The position numbers and the translations under genes were made by a program. A DNA stretch of 64,000 bases, taken from the NCBI RefSeq assembly GCF_002093975.1, contig NZ_KZ084333.1, forward strand, positions 29,510 through 93,509, read 5' to 3'. Of the stretch, positions 45,642 to 53,656 are shown in pieces; within the stretch, counting starts at the first letter, position 1; the number at the start of each line of letters is the position of its first letter. Under the pieces are notes generated by a model. The model was not told the DNA's origin. It worked only from the letters and a program-made list of their open reading frames with translations, and searched no databases. Source of the DNA: Thermoactinospora rubra (GTDB taxonomy: Bacteria; Actinomycetota; Actinomycetes; Streptosporangiales; Streptosporangiaceae).

Positions 45642-46820
45642 TCACAGCGAGTCGTAGACGGCCTCCAGCAGCAGGTAGCCGCGCAGGCCGCCGGAGAAGG
45701 CGCTGGACATGCGGTTCATGACGTAGCCCACCGCCAGGCCGTTCGCGACGTCGCCCAGCCCGATGAAGCCGCCCATGCCGGTGTGCCCGAACGCGGTTTC
45801 CGCGCCCCGTCGCGGGGTGAAGAACGTCAGCGCCGGCCGCATGAAGCCCAGGCCGAAGGAGCTCTCGACGTGGAGCACGCGGTCCGGCCCGGTGACGCGG
45901 CGGCGCAGCGCGTCCTGCAGGGTGCCGGGGCGCAGGATCTCGCCCGCGACCAGCGCGCGGTAGAAGCCGGCCAGCGACCGTGCGGTGGTGACCATGCCGG
46001 CCGCCGGCCAGCCCGCGCGCATGATGACCGGATGGTTGGCGCCGCCCTTGAGCCGCTGCATCCCGGGATTGCCGAGGGCCCGGTTCGCCAGGCTGTCGCG
46101 GTCGCGGAAGGCCCGCGCCATCTCCCCGAGCGCGCCGGGCGGGTCCGGGGGCGCGGCGGGAGCCGTACGGTCACCAGCGGCACGGTCACCCCCGGCACGG
46201 TCGCCGGCCGTGAGCCGGGCGGCGCGCTCGATCACGTCGTCGGGGGCGCCGATCCACAGGTCGAGCCCCAGCGGCCCGGCGATCTCGGCGGCCGTCAGCT
46301 CGCCGACGGACTTGCCCGCCACGCGCCGCACGACCTCGCCGATCAGGAACCCGTAGGTCAGCGCGTGGTAGCCGTGCGCCGTGCCGGGCTCCCACAGCGG
46401 CCGCTGGCCGGCCAGCCGGGCCGCGATGGCCGCCTGGTCCTCGAACTCCTCGACCGGCACCTCCTCCTCGATCACCGGGAGCCCGGCCTGGTGGGTCAGC
46501 AGGTGCTCGACCGTGATGGCGGGCTTGCCGAACTCGGGCCACACCTCCGCGACCGGGGTGTCGAGCCGCAGGAGGCCCCGCTCGACGAGCTGGAGCAGGA
46601 CGGTCGCGGTGACCGCCTTGGTGCAGGAGTAGGCGAAGGCCGGGGTGTCGCGCTCCCATGGCCGCCCGGTGTGGCGGTCGGCGACGCCGCCCCACAGGTC
46701 GACGACCAGCTCGCCGTCCCGGTAGACGGCGAAGGCCGCGCCCAGCTCCTCTCCCGACTCCAGTTGCCTGCCGAACTGCTCGCGCACCCGCGCGAACCGG
46801 GGATCGCAGTGACCGTCCAC
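45642..46820 (-). CDS. Serine hydrolase of the beta-lactamase/esterase (EstB-like) family
   Basis: A 392-residue class-C beta-lactamase-fold protein without signal peptide, so probably a cytosolic esterase. The nucleophile motif SCTK (SxxK) follows PAFAYSCTKAVTATV near residue 65, and the second motif region is GYHALTYGFLIGEVV. The C-terminal part has FGHTGMGGFIGLGDV in place of a KTG motif. Such enzymes cleave esters or lactones. It is divergent from the cyclase-family gene across a region with a KstR2-like site, so it likely belongs to the regulon. Confidence 0.85.
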   Translation of the reverse strand: MDGHCDPRFARVREQFGRQLESGEELGAAFAVYRDGELVVDLWGGVADRHTGRPWERDTPAFAYSCTKAVTATVLLQLVERGLLRLDTPVAEVWPEFGKPAITVEHLLTHQAGLPVIEEEVPVEEFEDQAAIAARLAGQRPLWEPGTAHGYHALTYGFLIGEVVRRVAGKSVGELTAAEIAGPLGLDLWIGAPDDVIERAARLTAGDRAGGDRAAGDRTAPAAPPDPPGALGEMARAFRDRDSLANRALGNPGMQRLKGGANHPVIMRAGWPAAGMVTTARSLAGFYRALVAGEILRPGTLQDALRRRVTGPDRVLHVESSFGLGFMRPALTFFTPRRGAETAFGHTGMGGFIGLGDVANGLAVGYVMNRMSSAFSGGLRGYLLLEAVYDSL

Positions 46821-46859
46821 ACCTCTCCTCGCCGGAATCCTCGCCGGGTCTCTTCAGGA

Positions 46860-46873
46860 AGCGAGCGCTTACT
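46860..46873. promoter_or_regulatory. KstR2-like operator, esterase/cyclase divergent promoter
   Basis: AGCGAGCGCTTACT lies in the 52-base gap between the divergent serine hydrolase (start 46820) and cyclase-family gene (start 46873). Two fixed positions of AnCAAGnnCTTGnT differ; the central AGCGCT core is kept, followed by CTTGGT. Confidence 0.5.
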
Positions 46874-47757
46874 TGGTTACCGAGCCTAACAACTGGGGCC
46901 GCTTCGGCCCAGAGGATCAGCGTGGCACGCTCAACCTGGTCACCGGCGACCGGGTGCTGGCCGCCCTGTCCCACGCGGTCACCGGGCAGGTGCTCCAGCT
47001 GGGCATGCCCGTCGACCGCCGCGCGCCCCGGCTGAGGGGCCGCCCCGAGCCCCAGCACTACATGTCGATCGACGGCGCCGACTTCGCGGCGGGCGCCCGG
47101 CCGGTGGGCGCCGGGCTGCGGATGGCCGACGACGCGCTGATCGTCTCCCCGCACGGGACCACCACGCACATGGACGCGCTGTGCCACATGTGGGAGGGCG
47201 AGGCCCTGTACAACGGCTATCCCGCCGCCCGCGTCCACTCCTACGGCGCCAGGCACTGCGGCATCGAGCAGGCGGGCGGCGTGGTGACCCGCGGCGTGCT
47301 GTTCGACGTCCCCGCGCACCTGGGGCTGGAGCACCTGCCCGCCGGTTTCCGCGTCCACGCCGGCCTGCTGGAGGAGATCGGGGAGGTCGGGCCCGGCGAC
47401 GCCGCGCTGGTCAGGACCGGCTGGCCGCTGGTGTGGCGGCGCTCGCCCGAGGAGTACTGGTCCGGCCAGCCCGGGCTGGCCGCCGACGCCGGCCGCTGGC
47501 TGGCCGCCCGCGACGTCGCGATCGTGGCCAGCGACAACGCCGCCATCGGAGGGCTCAACGCCCGCCAGCTGGCCGACGAACCGCTGGCCGACGACCTGCA
47601 CCTGATCCTCCTGCACCGCCACGGCGTCCACCTCGTGGAGCTGCTGTGGCTGGAGGAGCTGGCCGCGACGGGCAGGAGGGACTTCGTGCTCGTGGTGGCG
47701 CCGCTGCGGATCACCGGGGGCACGGCGAGCCCGGTCAACCCCCTGGCGATCCTCTAG
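46873..47757 (+). CDS. Cyclase-family metal-dependent hydrolase
   Basis: A 294-residue member of the cyclase/kynurenine-formamidase-like family. The metal motif HGTTTHMDALCHMW (HxxxHxDxxxH) is central and GDAALVRTGWP and VASDNAAIGGLN are family blocks. These enzymes hydrolyse lactams, lactones or amides. TTG at 46873 is the only credible start and lies against the operator, so transcript and coding start may nearly coincide. The C-terminus ends RITGGTASPVNPLAIL, typical of the family. It is divergent from the serine hydrolase. Confidence 0.85.
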   Translation: MVTEPNNWGRFGPEDQRGTLNLVTGDRVLAALSHAVTGQVLQLGMPVDRRAPRLRGRPEPQHYMSIDGADFAAGARPVGAGLRMADDALIVSPHGTTTHMDALCHMWEGEALYNGYPAARVHSYGARHCGIEQAGGVVTRGVLFDVPAHLGLEHLPAGFRVHAGLLEEIGEVGPGDAALVRTGWPLVWRRSPEEYWSGQPGLAADAGRWLAARDVAIVASDNAAIGGLNARQLADEPLADDLHLILLHRHGVHLVELLWLEELAATGRRDFVLVVAPLRITGGTASPVNPLAIL

Positions 47758-47775
47758 CCTCCCGGCGGCCGCCGC

Positions 47776-48819
47776 CTACCAGCCGACGGTCAGCACCTCC
47801 ATGCCCGCGACCACCGTGTTCTCCCGCATCCTGGCCTCGCCCGCCAGGCGGAGGGCGGGGAAGGCGTCGAACAGGGCGCGGTAGGCGACGCGCAGCTCCA
47901 TCCTCGCCAGGTTGTGCCCGAGGCACAGGTGCATGCCGTACCCGAAGGCCAGGTGCTCGCGCACCTCTGGCCGGTCGGGGCGCAGCTCGTGGGGATGGGC
48001 GAACACGGCCGGGTCGTGGTTGGCCGCCATGAGGTCCACCGTGACGGTCTCCCCGGCCGCGACGCGCTCACCGTCCAGCTCCAGGTCCTCCAGGGCGGCC
48101 CGGTTGGGCGCGCCGACGCGCAGGATCGTCAGGTGGCGCAGCAGCTCCTCGACGGTCTCCGGCGCACGCGGGTCCAGGCCGGGGCGCGTCAGCAGCTCGT
48201 GGACGCCCAGCGCGATCATGTTGGCGGTGGTCTCGTGCCCGGCCACGAGCAGGAGCAGCGCGATGTTGGTGACCTCCTCCTCGGTGAGGTGCCTGAGGTC
48301 GCTGAGGACGTCCTCGCCCGGCTCCTTGTGACGGACCAGCTTCCCGAGGTAGGCGACCAGCTCGGTCATCCCGGCCCGCTCGCCGCGCACGATCCTCCTG
48401 GTCTGCTCCTCGAAGAAGTCGTGGTCCTCGTACGGCACGCCGAGCAGCTCGCAGATCACGCGCGAGGGCAGGGGCAGCGCGTAGGCGGCGACCAGGTCCA
48501 GGGGCGGGCCGTGCCCGGCCATGGCCGCCAGCAGCTCCTGGGCGATCGCCTCGACGCGCGGTTCGAGCAGCCGCATGCGGCGGGCGCCGAACGCGCCGGC
48601 GAGCAGCCGCCGGTAGCGGGTGTGCTCGGGCGGGTCCATGTGGGTGAACCAGCCCGGCGCGGCCGGTTCCTTCGGGGAGTTGGGCCGGATCGGCTCCGTC
48701 AGGGGGTGCTTGAGCTCCTGCCGGTTGGACAGGCGCCGGTCGCTGAGGACGGTGCGGGCGGCCCGGTGGGTGGAGGCCAGCCAGCCGAGGTGGCCGTCGG
48801 CCGATCGGATGCGTCGCAT
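47776..48819 (-). CDS. Cytochrome P450
   Basis: A soluble P450 of 347 residues. The I-helix motif is AGHETT, and the heme loop is FGYGMHLCLGHNLARME with the axial cysteine; the ExxR helix is in ETVEELLR. Bacterial P450s average about 400 residues; here about 45 N-terminal residues are missing and the protein begins at the B-C region (RSADGHLGWLASTHRA). No upstream in-frame start is possible because the divergent promoter intervenes, so the short form seems real or degenerate. The divergent TetR gene and paired repeats suggest local regulation. Redox partners are not in the window. Confidence 0.85.
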   Translation of the reverse strand: MRRIRSADGHLGWLASTHRAARTVLSDRRLSNRQELKHPLTEPIRPNSPKEPAAPGWFTHMDPPEHTRYRRLLAGAFGARRMRLLEPRVEAIAQELLAAMAGHGPPLDLVAAYALPLPSRVICELLGVPYEDHDFFEEQTRRIVRGERAGMTELVAYLGKLVRHKEPGEDVLSDLRHLTEEEVTNIALLLLVAGHETTANMIALGVHELLTRPGLDPRAPETVEELLRHLTILRVGAPNRAALEDLELDGERVAAGETVTVDLMAANHDPAVFAHPHELRPDRPEVREHLAFGYGMHLCLGHNLARMELRVAYRALFDAFPALRLAGEARMRENTVVAGMEVLTVGW

Positions 48820-48825
48820 ATTTAT

Positions 48826-48854
48826 GAGAGTAGACTCCTATTTGAGAGTTGACT
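48826..48854. promoter_or_regulatory. Paired operator repeats, P450/TetR promoter
   Basis: Two direct copies of GAGAGTWGACT (48826-48836 and 48844-48854) start 18 bases apart between the divergent P450 and TetR genes. Each contains a small palindrome (GAGTAGACTC; GAGTTGACTA). The spacing of about two helical turns suits two TetR dimers on one face of the DNA. It is unlike the KstR2-like sites. Confidence 0.6.
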
Positions 48855-48887
48855 AGCGTTTGGCTGGAGGGTGCGAGAATTCGGGGC

Positions 48888-49454
48888 ATGAGTCTGCGCG
48901 AGCGCAAGAAGGCCAAGACCCGCGCGCTGATCCAGCGGGAGGCGCTGCGGCTGTTCCGCGAGCAGGGGTATGAGGCCACCACGGTCGAGCAGGTCGCCGA
49001 GGCGGCGGAGGTGGCCACCAGCACGGTGTTCCGCTACTTCCCCGCCAAGGAGGACCTGGTGCTGCTCGACCACGCCCCCCGGTTCCTCGAGGCCCTGGAG
49101 TCCGCGCCGGCCGAGCTGGGCCCCGTCGCGGCCGTGCGCCACGCGCTGCGGGAGCTCGCTGCGAGCCGTACGCCGCAGGAGCTCGCCGAGGGGCTGGAAC
49201 GCGAGCGGCTGATGCTGACCGTGCCGGAGCTGTGGGCGGCGAGCCTGAAGAACGTCACGTCGATGATCGCCACGATCCGGGACACGCTCGCCCGGCGGGC
49301 CGGGCGCGACCCGGCCGACCCCTGGGTGCGCGACATCACCGGCGCGGTCGTCGGCGTGATCTTCGCCGTGTGGCTGGACTGGGCCAAGGACCCCGGCATG
49401 GACGGCCCCGCCGAGATCGACCGGGCGCTGGCCGCCCTTGAGGTCCTGGATTGA
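48888..49454 (+). CDS. TetR-family transcriptional regulator
   Basis: A 188-residue TetR protein: helix-turn-helix ALIQREALRLFREQGYEATT with EAAEVATSTVFRYFPAKED, then a helical ligand-binding half. ATG at 48888 leaves nine residues before the DNA-binding domain, usual for the family. It is divergent from the P450 gene and probably represses it and itself through the repeats at 48826-48854. The stop codon lies in the terminal bases of the neighbouring IS605-type element, so the true C-terminus may have been changed by the insertion. Confidence 0.87.
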   Translation: MSLRERKKAKTRALIQREALRLFREQGYEATTVEQVAEAAEVATSTVFRYFPAKEDLVLLDHAPRFLEALESAPAELGPVAAVRHALRELAASRTPQELAEGLERERLMLTVPELWAASLKNVTSMIATIRDTLARRAGRDPADPWVRDITGAVVGVIFAVWLDWAKDPGMDGPAEIDRALAALEVLD

Positions 49455-49488
49455 CTTCCTCCCCTCCCTGAAGGGAGGGGATTCCAAC
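49451..49488 (-). repeat. IS605-type right end with hairpin (tnpB copy 1)
   Basis: On the minus strand this reads GTTGGAATC, a perfect 9-bp hairpin (CCCCTCCCT/AGGGAGGGG on the plus strand, 49461-49469 and 49472-49480), then GAGGAAGTCAA. The same frame of conserved ends surrounds a hairpin after the second TnpB gene (57603-57640), so this is the right end and probably the 3' end of the guide (omega/re) RNA. Confidence 0.7.
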
Positions 49489-49574
49489 CGTCGCCGGTCG
49501 GCCTTCCTGCTTCACCGCCAGTCGCCCGCTCGAGAGGACTCTCGTTGAGGTCTTACACCGGCTCCACAGGCGTT

Positions 49575-50681
49575 TTACCTCTCCGCCAGCCCGGCGGCGA
49601 GGATGTTCTTGGCCGCGTTGACGTCGCGGTCGTGGGTTGCGCCGCATGCGCATGCCCATTCCCGGACGTTGAGTGGCAGGGACCGCTGGAGCGCGCCGCA
49701 GGCAGAGCACAACTTGGAGCTGGGAAACCAGCGGTCCACTACCACCAGATCCCGCCCGTACCAGGCGGCTTTGTACTCCAGCATCGAGCGAAACTCCCGC
49801 CACGAGGCATCGGAGATAGCACGCGCCAGGTTGCGATTCTTGACCATGTTGCGGACAGTGAGGTCTTCCACGGCGATCACTTGGTTCTCGCGAGCAAGCC
49901 GTGTGGTGACCTTGTGCAGGAAATCCCGGCGCCGGTCGGCGATCCGGGCGTACACCCTGGCGACGCGCAGCTTGGCCTTGGCCCGGTTGGCGGAGCCCTG
50001 CTCCGTGCGGGCCAGCGCCCGGTGGGCCTTGGCCAGCCTGCGCCGGTCCCGGCGCTCATGCCTCGGGTTGACGATCTTCTCGCCGGTGGAAAGCGTCGCC
50101 AAGGTGGTGATGCCTGCATCCAGCCCCACCGCGTTCTCACTCGGTGGCAGCGGGGCGATGGTCTCCTCGACCAGGATGGACACGAACCAGCGGCCGGCAG
50201 CGTCACGCGACACGGTGACCGTGGAGGGTTCGGCACCGTCCGGCAGCGGACGGGACCACACGATCGCCAGCGGCGTCTCCATCTTCGCCAGCGTCAACTC
50301 ACCCTCGCGCCATCGGAACGCCGAGCGAGTGTATTCGGCGCTCGCGCGGGACTTCTTGCGCGACTTGAACGCCGGGTACTTCGCGCGCCTGGCGAAGAAG
50401 TTGGCGAACGCCGTCTGAAGGTGCCGTAGCGCCTGCTGCAACGGCACGCTGGACACCTCCGACAGGAACGCCAGCTCCGGCGTGCGTTTCCAGGCCGTCA
50501 ACGTGGCCGAGGTCTCCACGTAGGAGACGCGGCGGCCGTGCAGAGTGTAGGCGCGGGTGCGCTCCTGCAGCATCCGGTTGTAGACGAAGCGGACGCAGCC
50601 GAAGGTCCGGGCAAGCTCTTCGGCCTGCTCGGGGATCGGGTAGAAGCGGTACTTGTAGGCCCGCTTCACGATCTGCGCCAC
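49575..50681 (-). CDS. tnpB: TnpB (IS605/IS1341-type RNA-guided nuclease), copy 1
   Basis: A 368-residue TnpB. The N-terminal helix-turn-helix part starts YKYRFYPIPEQAEELARTFG, followed by NRMLQERTRAY. The RuvC-like nuclease shows Asp in GLDAGITTLAT, Glu in AVEDLTVRNM and Asp in HDRDVNAAKNIL, with a zinc ribbon CSACG and CACGA between the last two. All catalytic residues are present. No TnpA is nearby, so it is a stand-alone (IS1341-like) element. A guide RNA should span its 3' end and the hairpin at 49451-49488. It separates a TetR gene from an acetolactate-synthase-like fragment. Confidence 0.9.
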   Translation of the reverse strand: MAQIVKRAYKYRFYPIPEQAEELARTFGCVRFVYNRMLQERTRAYTLHGRRVSYVETSATLTAWKRTPELAFLSEVSSVPLQQALRHLQTAFANFFARRAKYPAFKSRKKSRASAEYTRSAFRWREGELTLAKMETPLAIVWSRPLPDGAEPSTVTVSRDAAGRWFVSILVEETIAPLPPSENAVGLDAGITTLATLSTGEKIVNPRHERRDRRRLAKAHRALARTEQGSANRAKAKLRVARVYARIADRRRDFLHKVTTRLARENQVIAVEDLTVRNMVKNRNLARAISDASWREFRSMLEYKAAWYGRDLVVVDRWFPSSKLCSACGALQRSLPLNVREWACACGATHDRDVNAAKNILAAGLAER

Positions 50682-50719
50682 GCCTCACAACATACCGCAT
50701 GATCAGTTAAGGATCGCGT

Positions 50720-50944
50720 GTGTTCGCAACGGTAGTCCGCCCGCCCTTGCCCTGCTTCGCGTGGTCCGATTTCTCCCCCTTCGTTGGGTGTGCCGAGAGC
50801 TTCGGCGCCCGCGGCTACAGGGTCGGCAGCGCGGAGGAGCTGCTGCCGACGCTGCGCGAGGCCCTGGCGTACGACGGGGTCTCGGTGGTGGTCGTCCCGG
50901 TCGACTACTCCCACAACCTGGAGCTCACCCCGAGGCAGGCATGA
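50720..50944 (+). pseudogene. 3' fragment of acetolactate-synthase-like (TPP) enzyme
   Basis: From about 50768 the frame reads [19 protein letters not shown], then [25 protein letters not shown], matching the C-terminal end of the large subunit of acetolactate synthase and related thiamine-diphosphate enzymes. The remaining roughly 500 residues are absent; sequence to the left is the TnpB element. It is a relic, probably left by the insertion or an associated deletion. The first 16 codons of the open frame do not look homologous. Confidence 0.7.
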
Positions 50945-51002
50945 GGGCGGCCGTGCGGTGGCCGGCGACGCCGGGGGACACGTGCGCCGGCCACCACGTG
51001 TG

Positions 51003-52496
51003 TCACGACCCCGGGTAGTTGCCGCCGCCGTGCGCGGCGTCCAGGGCGTCGTAGTCGGGCGTGAAGCCCTTCTTGGGGATGGCGTCCACGAAGACGACGT
51101 GGCGCGGCCTCTTGTAGGCGGCGATCTGGCCCCTGACGTGGCCGGCGATCTCCTCGGCCGTGGCCCGGGCCCCCTCCTTCAGCGCCACGATCGCCTTGAC
51201 GGCCTGGTGCCAGGTCTGGTCGGGCACGCCGATCACGGCGGCGTCGGCGACGGCGGGATGGGTCTTGAGCGCCCGCTCCACCTCGGCCGGGTAGACGTTC
51301 TCGTTGCCCGACTTGATCATCCGCAGCCTGGGGCCGATGAAGGTGATCGTGCCGTCCGGCTCGCGGCGGCCCAGGTCGCCCGTGTGATGCCAGCCGTAGG
51401 CGAACTTACGGGCATTGAGCTCCGGCCGGGCGAAATATCCGGAAAAGAGGGTCTTGCCGCGGGCGCAGATCTCCCCGACCTCCCCGGGCGGCAGCTCGGC
51501 GCCGTCCGGACCGAGGATGCGCACCTGGACCAGCGGCGACGGCCGCCCCGCGAACCCCGTGCCGCCCTGCGCCAGGCCGAGGAACGTGAGCATCCCGCCC
51601 ACCTCGGTCTGGCCGTACCCGCCCATCTTCGACCGGCACCACGGCGAGTCGTCCACCGTGATCATCGCGTCCCACTCCGGCGAGTGCGAGACGAACCGCA
51701 GCGACGACAGGTCGTACTTGCCCCCGGCGTTCGCCGCCACCACCGAGTCGATCATCTGCCCGAACAGGAACGCCTGCGTCACCTTCTCGGCGTCGACCAG
51801 GCGGCACAGCTCCTCGGCGTCGAAGGCCGGCATGAAGACGTTCTTGCCGCCGATCTGGAAGGTCGCCAGGCAGAACATCATCGTGCCCACGTGGAACAGC
51901 GGCCCGCTGGCCAGGAACGCGAAGTCCGGCTCCATCTGCCGCACCACCAGCAGCGAGGTGCTGTGGGCGACCAGCGCCGCGCTGCTGAGCAGCGCCGCGT
52001 TCGGCCGCCCGTCGAAGGCCGCGGTGTACAGGGCCAGCACCGGCTCGGCGTCGTCCACGTCCGGGAAACCGCGCGGCGAGCCGCCCGCGAGGAAGTCCTC
52101 GTAGTCCCGCCCCGCCTCGATCCACCCGGCGTCCGCCAGCGGCTGCGCGGCCTCCGACCGCTCCCACACCACCACGCGGGGCCGCAGGTCCTCCACGACG
52201 AACCGCAGCTCGTCGGTGGTCTGCCGCCAGTTGGCCGGGCAGCAGACCGCGCCCAGGCGGGAGCAGGCCAGCAGCAGTTCCAGGACGGCGTGCGAGTTGC
52301 GGCCGAGCCACAGCACCCGCTCCCCGGCGCCCACCCCGCGCTCGGCCAGCGCCGCGGCCAGGCGGCCGACGCGCTCGTGCAGCTCGGGATAGGTCAGCCG
52401 TACCTCGCCGTCCACCACGGCGGTGGCCTGCGGGCGGCTGCGGGCGTGTTCGGCCAGGACGTCGGAGAGGGTCAGGGAGTGGACTGCGGCATCCAT
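51003..52496 (-). CDS. AMP-dependent synthetase-like protein with degenerate motifs
   Basis: A 497-residue adenylate-forming-fold protein (VLWLGRNSHAVLELLLACSR, GGYGQTEVGGMLTF, WHHTGDLGRREPDGTITFIG). The ATP-binding P-loop that normally reads YTSGTTGxPK is YTAAFDGRPNAA, and the C-terminal catalytic lysine motif is replaced by PKKGFTPDYDALDAAHG. It may therefore not be a normal ligase, or may belong to a divergent subgroup with other ATP contacts. It follows an LLM oxidoreductase gene by 25 bases and is presumably under the operator at 53599. The TnpB element lies downstream. Confidence 0.8.
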   Translation of the reverse strand: MDAAVHSLTLSDVLAEHARSRPQATAVVDGEVRLTYPELHERVGRLAAALAERGVGAGERVLWLGRNSHAVLELLLACSRLGAVCCPANWRQTTDELRFVVEDLRPRVVVWERSEAAQPLADAGWIEAGRDYEDFLAGGSPRGFPDVDDAEPVLALYTAAFDGRPNAALLSSAALVAHSTSLLVVRQMEPDFAFLASGPLFHVGTMMFCLATFQIGGKNVFMPAFDAEELCRLVDAEKVTQAFLFGQMIDSVVAANAGGKYDLSSLRFVSHSPEWDAMITVDDSPWCRSKMGGYGQTEVGGMLTFLGLAQGGTGFAGRPSPLVQVRILGPDGAELPPGEVGEICARGKTLFSGYFARPELNARKFAYGWHHTGDLGRREPDGTITFIGPRLRMIKSGNENVYPAEVERALKTHPAVADAAVIGVPDQTWHQAVKAIVALKEGARATAEEIAGHVRGQIAAYKRPRHVVFVDAIPKKGFTPDYDALDAAHGGGNYPGS

Positions 52497-52521
52497 GGAG
52501 GGCCTCCAGCGTCTGGGGACG

Positions 52522-53577
52522 TCAGCGGAAAGCGGGCATGACCTCGGCGGCGAAGAACCGCATGACCTTCTTCATCTCCTCCAGCGGCAGGGGCCGGGTG
52601 CTGCCGAAGTCGCACAGCAGGTGGGCGAAGCCGGCCTCGCGCAGCACCGAGATCTGCTCGATCACGCGGCGGGGGTCGCCGATGACCTCCAGCTGCTCCC
52701 ACCGGAAGTCGGCCGACACGGCGCCGCCCCTGAGGTAGCGGTCCTGGTAGTACTCGAAACCCTGGGCGGCCTTGCCGGTGCGGGGGTCGATGGGGGCGCT
52801 TCGCGGGTTGAAGATGCGCGAGCGGTCGAAGGCGGCCTCGAAGCGCGCCTGGTCCTCGCGGGCCTGCTCGACCGTGGGCGCGACGTAGACGCTGCGGGCG
52901 ACCACGAGCTCCTGGCCGGCGAGCACGCCCGCCCGCGCGGCGGTCTCGCGCCAGGTCTCGGCCGCCTGGACCACCTTGCGGTACGGCGCCGCGGGATCGG
53001 CGAGGATGGGCAGGCCGCGCTCGGCGTACATGGTGACGGTCTCGGGAGAGACGGCGGCGACGTGGATGGGCGGGTGGGGGCGCTGGAGGGGGCGCGGGGT
53101 GAGGGAGACCTCGGTGCCGGTGCGGTAGAACTTGCCCTCGTGCCGGAAGCCGTCGCGCTCGAACAGGCCCAGGATCATCTCCAGTGACTCGTTGAAGCGG
53201 TCGCGCGCCTCGGCCAGGTCCACGGCGAAGCCCTCGAACTCGTAGCTCTGGTAGCCGCGGCCGATGCCCAGGTCCAGCCGCCCGCCCGACAGGACGTCCA
53301 CCATCGCGGCCTCCTCGGCGACGTGGACGGGGTTGTGGAGGGGCAGCACGACGATGCCGGTGCCGAGGCGGATGCGGGAGGTGCGGGCGGCGGCGTGGGC
53401 GAGCATGGTGAAGAGGTTGGGGACGACGCCGTAGTCGCGGAAGTGGTGCTCGGCCAGGCGCACGCCGTCGAAGCCGAGCTCTTCGGCCAGCTCGACGAGC
53501 TCCAGGTGGTAGTCGTAGACGTCCTTGAAGCTCTGCCCGTCGAACCGGTGGAAGAGGTGGAAGGTCGAGAACCTCAT
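52522..53577 (-). CDS. LLM-class flavin-dependent oxidoreductase (luciferase-like)
   Basis: A 351-residue LuxA-like protein: FDGVRLAEHHFRDYGVVPN, IRLGTGIVVLPLHNPVHVAEE, RLDLGIGRGYQSYEF. The GxGRGYQ-type segment indicates FMN-linked monooxygenases as in the 7520-8770 gene. It is first in a two-gene leftward operon with the AMP-ligase-like gene. The promoter lies in an 80-base divergent region with a perfect KstR2-like palindrome. With that gene it suggests oxygenation followed by CoA activation. The flavin reductase partner is not in the window. Confidence 0.87.
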   Translation of the reverse strand: MRFSTFHLFHRFDGQSFKDVYDYHLELVELAEELGFDGVRLAEHHFRDYGVVPNLFTMLAHAAARTSRIRLGTGIVVLPLHNPVHVAEEAAMVDVLSGGRLDLGIGRGYQSYEFEGFAVDLAEARDRFNESLEMILGLFERDGFRHEGKFYRTGTEVSLTPRPLQRPHPPIHVAAVSPETVTMYAERGLPILADPAAPYRKVVQAAETWRETAARAGVLAGQELVVARSVYVAPTVEQAREDQARFEAAFDRSRIFNPRSAPIDPRTGKAAQGFEYYQDRYLRGGAVSADFRWEQLEVIGDPRRVIEQISVLREAGFAHLLCDFGSTRPLPLEEMKKVMRFFAAEVMPAFR

Positions 53578-53598
53578 GCGGCGGCCCCTCGTCGATTA

Positions 53599-53615
53599 AC
53601 CAAGCGCTCGCTTGG
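53599..53615. promoter_or_regulatory. KstR2-like operator, LLM/aminopeptidase divergent promoter
   Basis: ACCAAGCGCTCGCT at 53599-53612 matches AnCAAGnnCTTGnT with one mismatch and is part of a 16-base palindrome CCAAGCGCTCGCTTGG (53600-53615). It lies between divergent genes starting at 53577 and 53657. The rightward gene has TAGATT at 53645-53650, six bases before its ATG, so it is probably leaderless. Confidence 0.75.
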
Positions 53616-53656
53616 GAAGCGTACCAGGGGCGTCCTGGGGTGGCTAGATTGTCGCC

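Noticed and set aside
37058..49454. Antibiotic biosynthetic cluster because of P450, ligases and SDRs
   Set aside because: No carrier protein, synthase, or core biosynthetic enzyme is present; acyl-CoA ligases, dehydrogenases and operators fit catabolism better.
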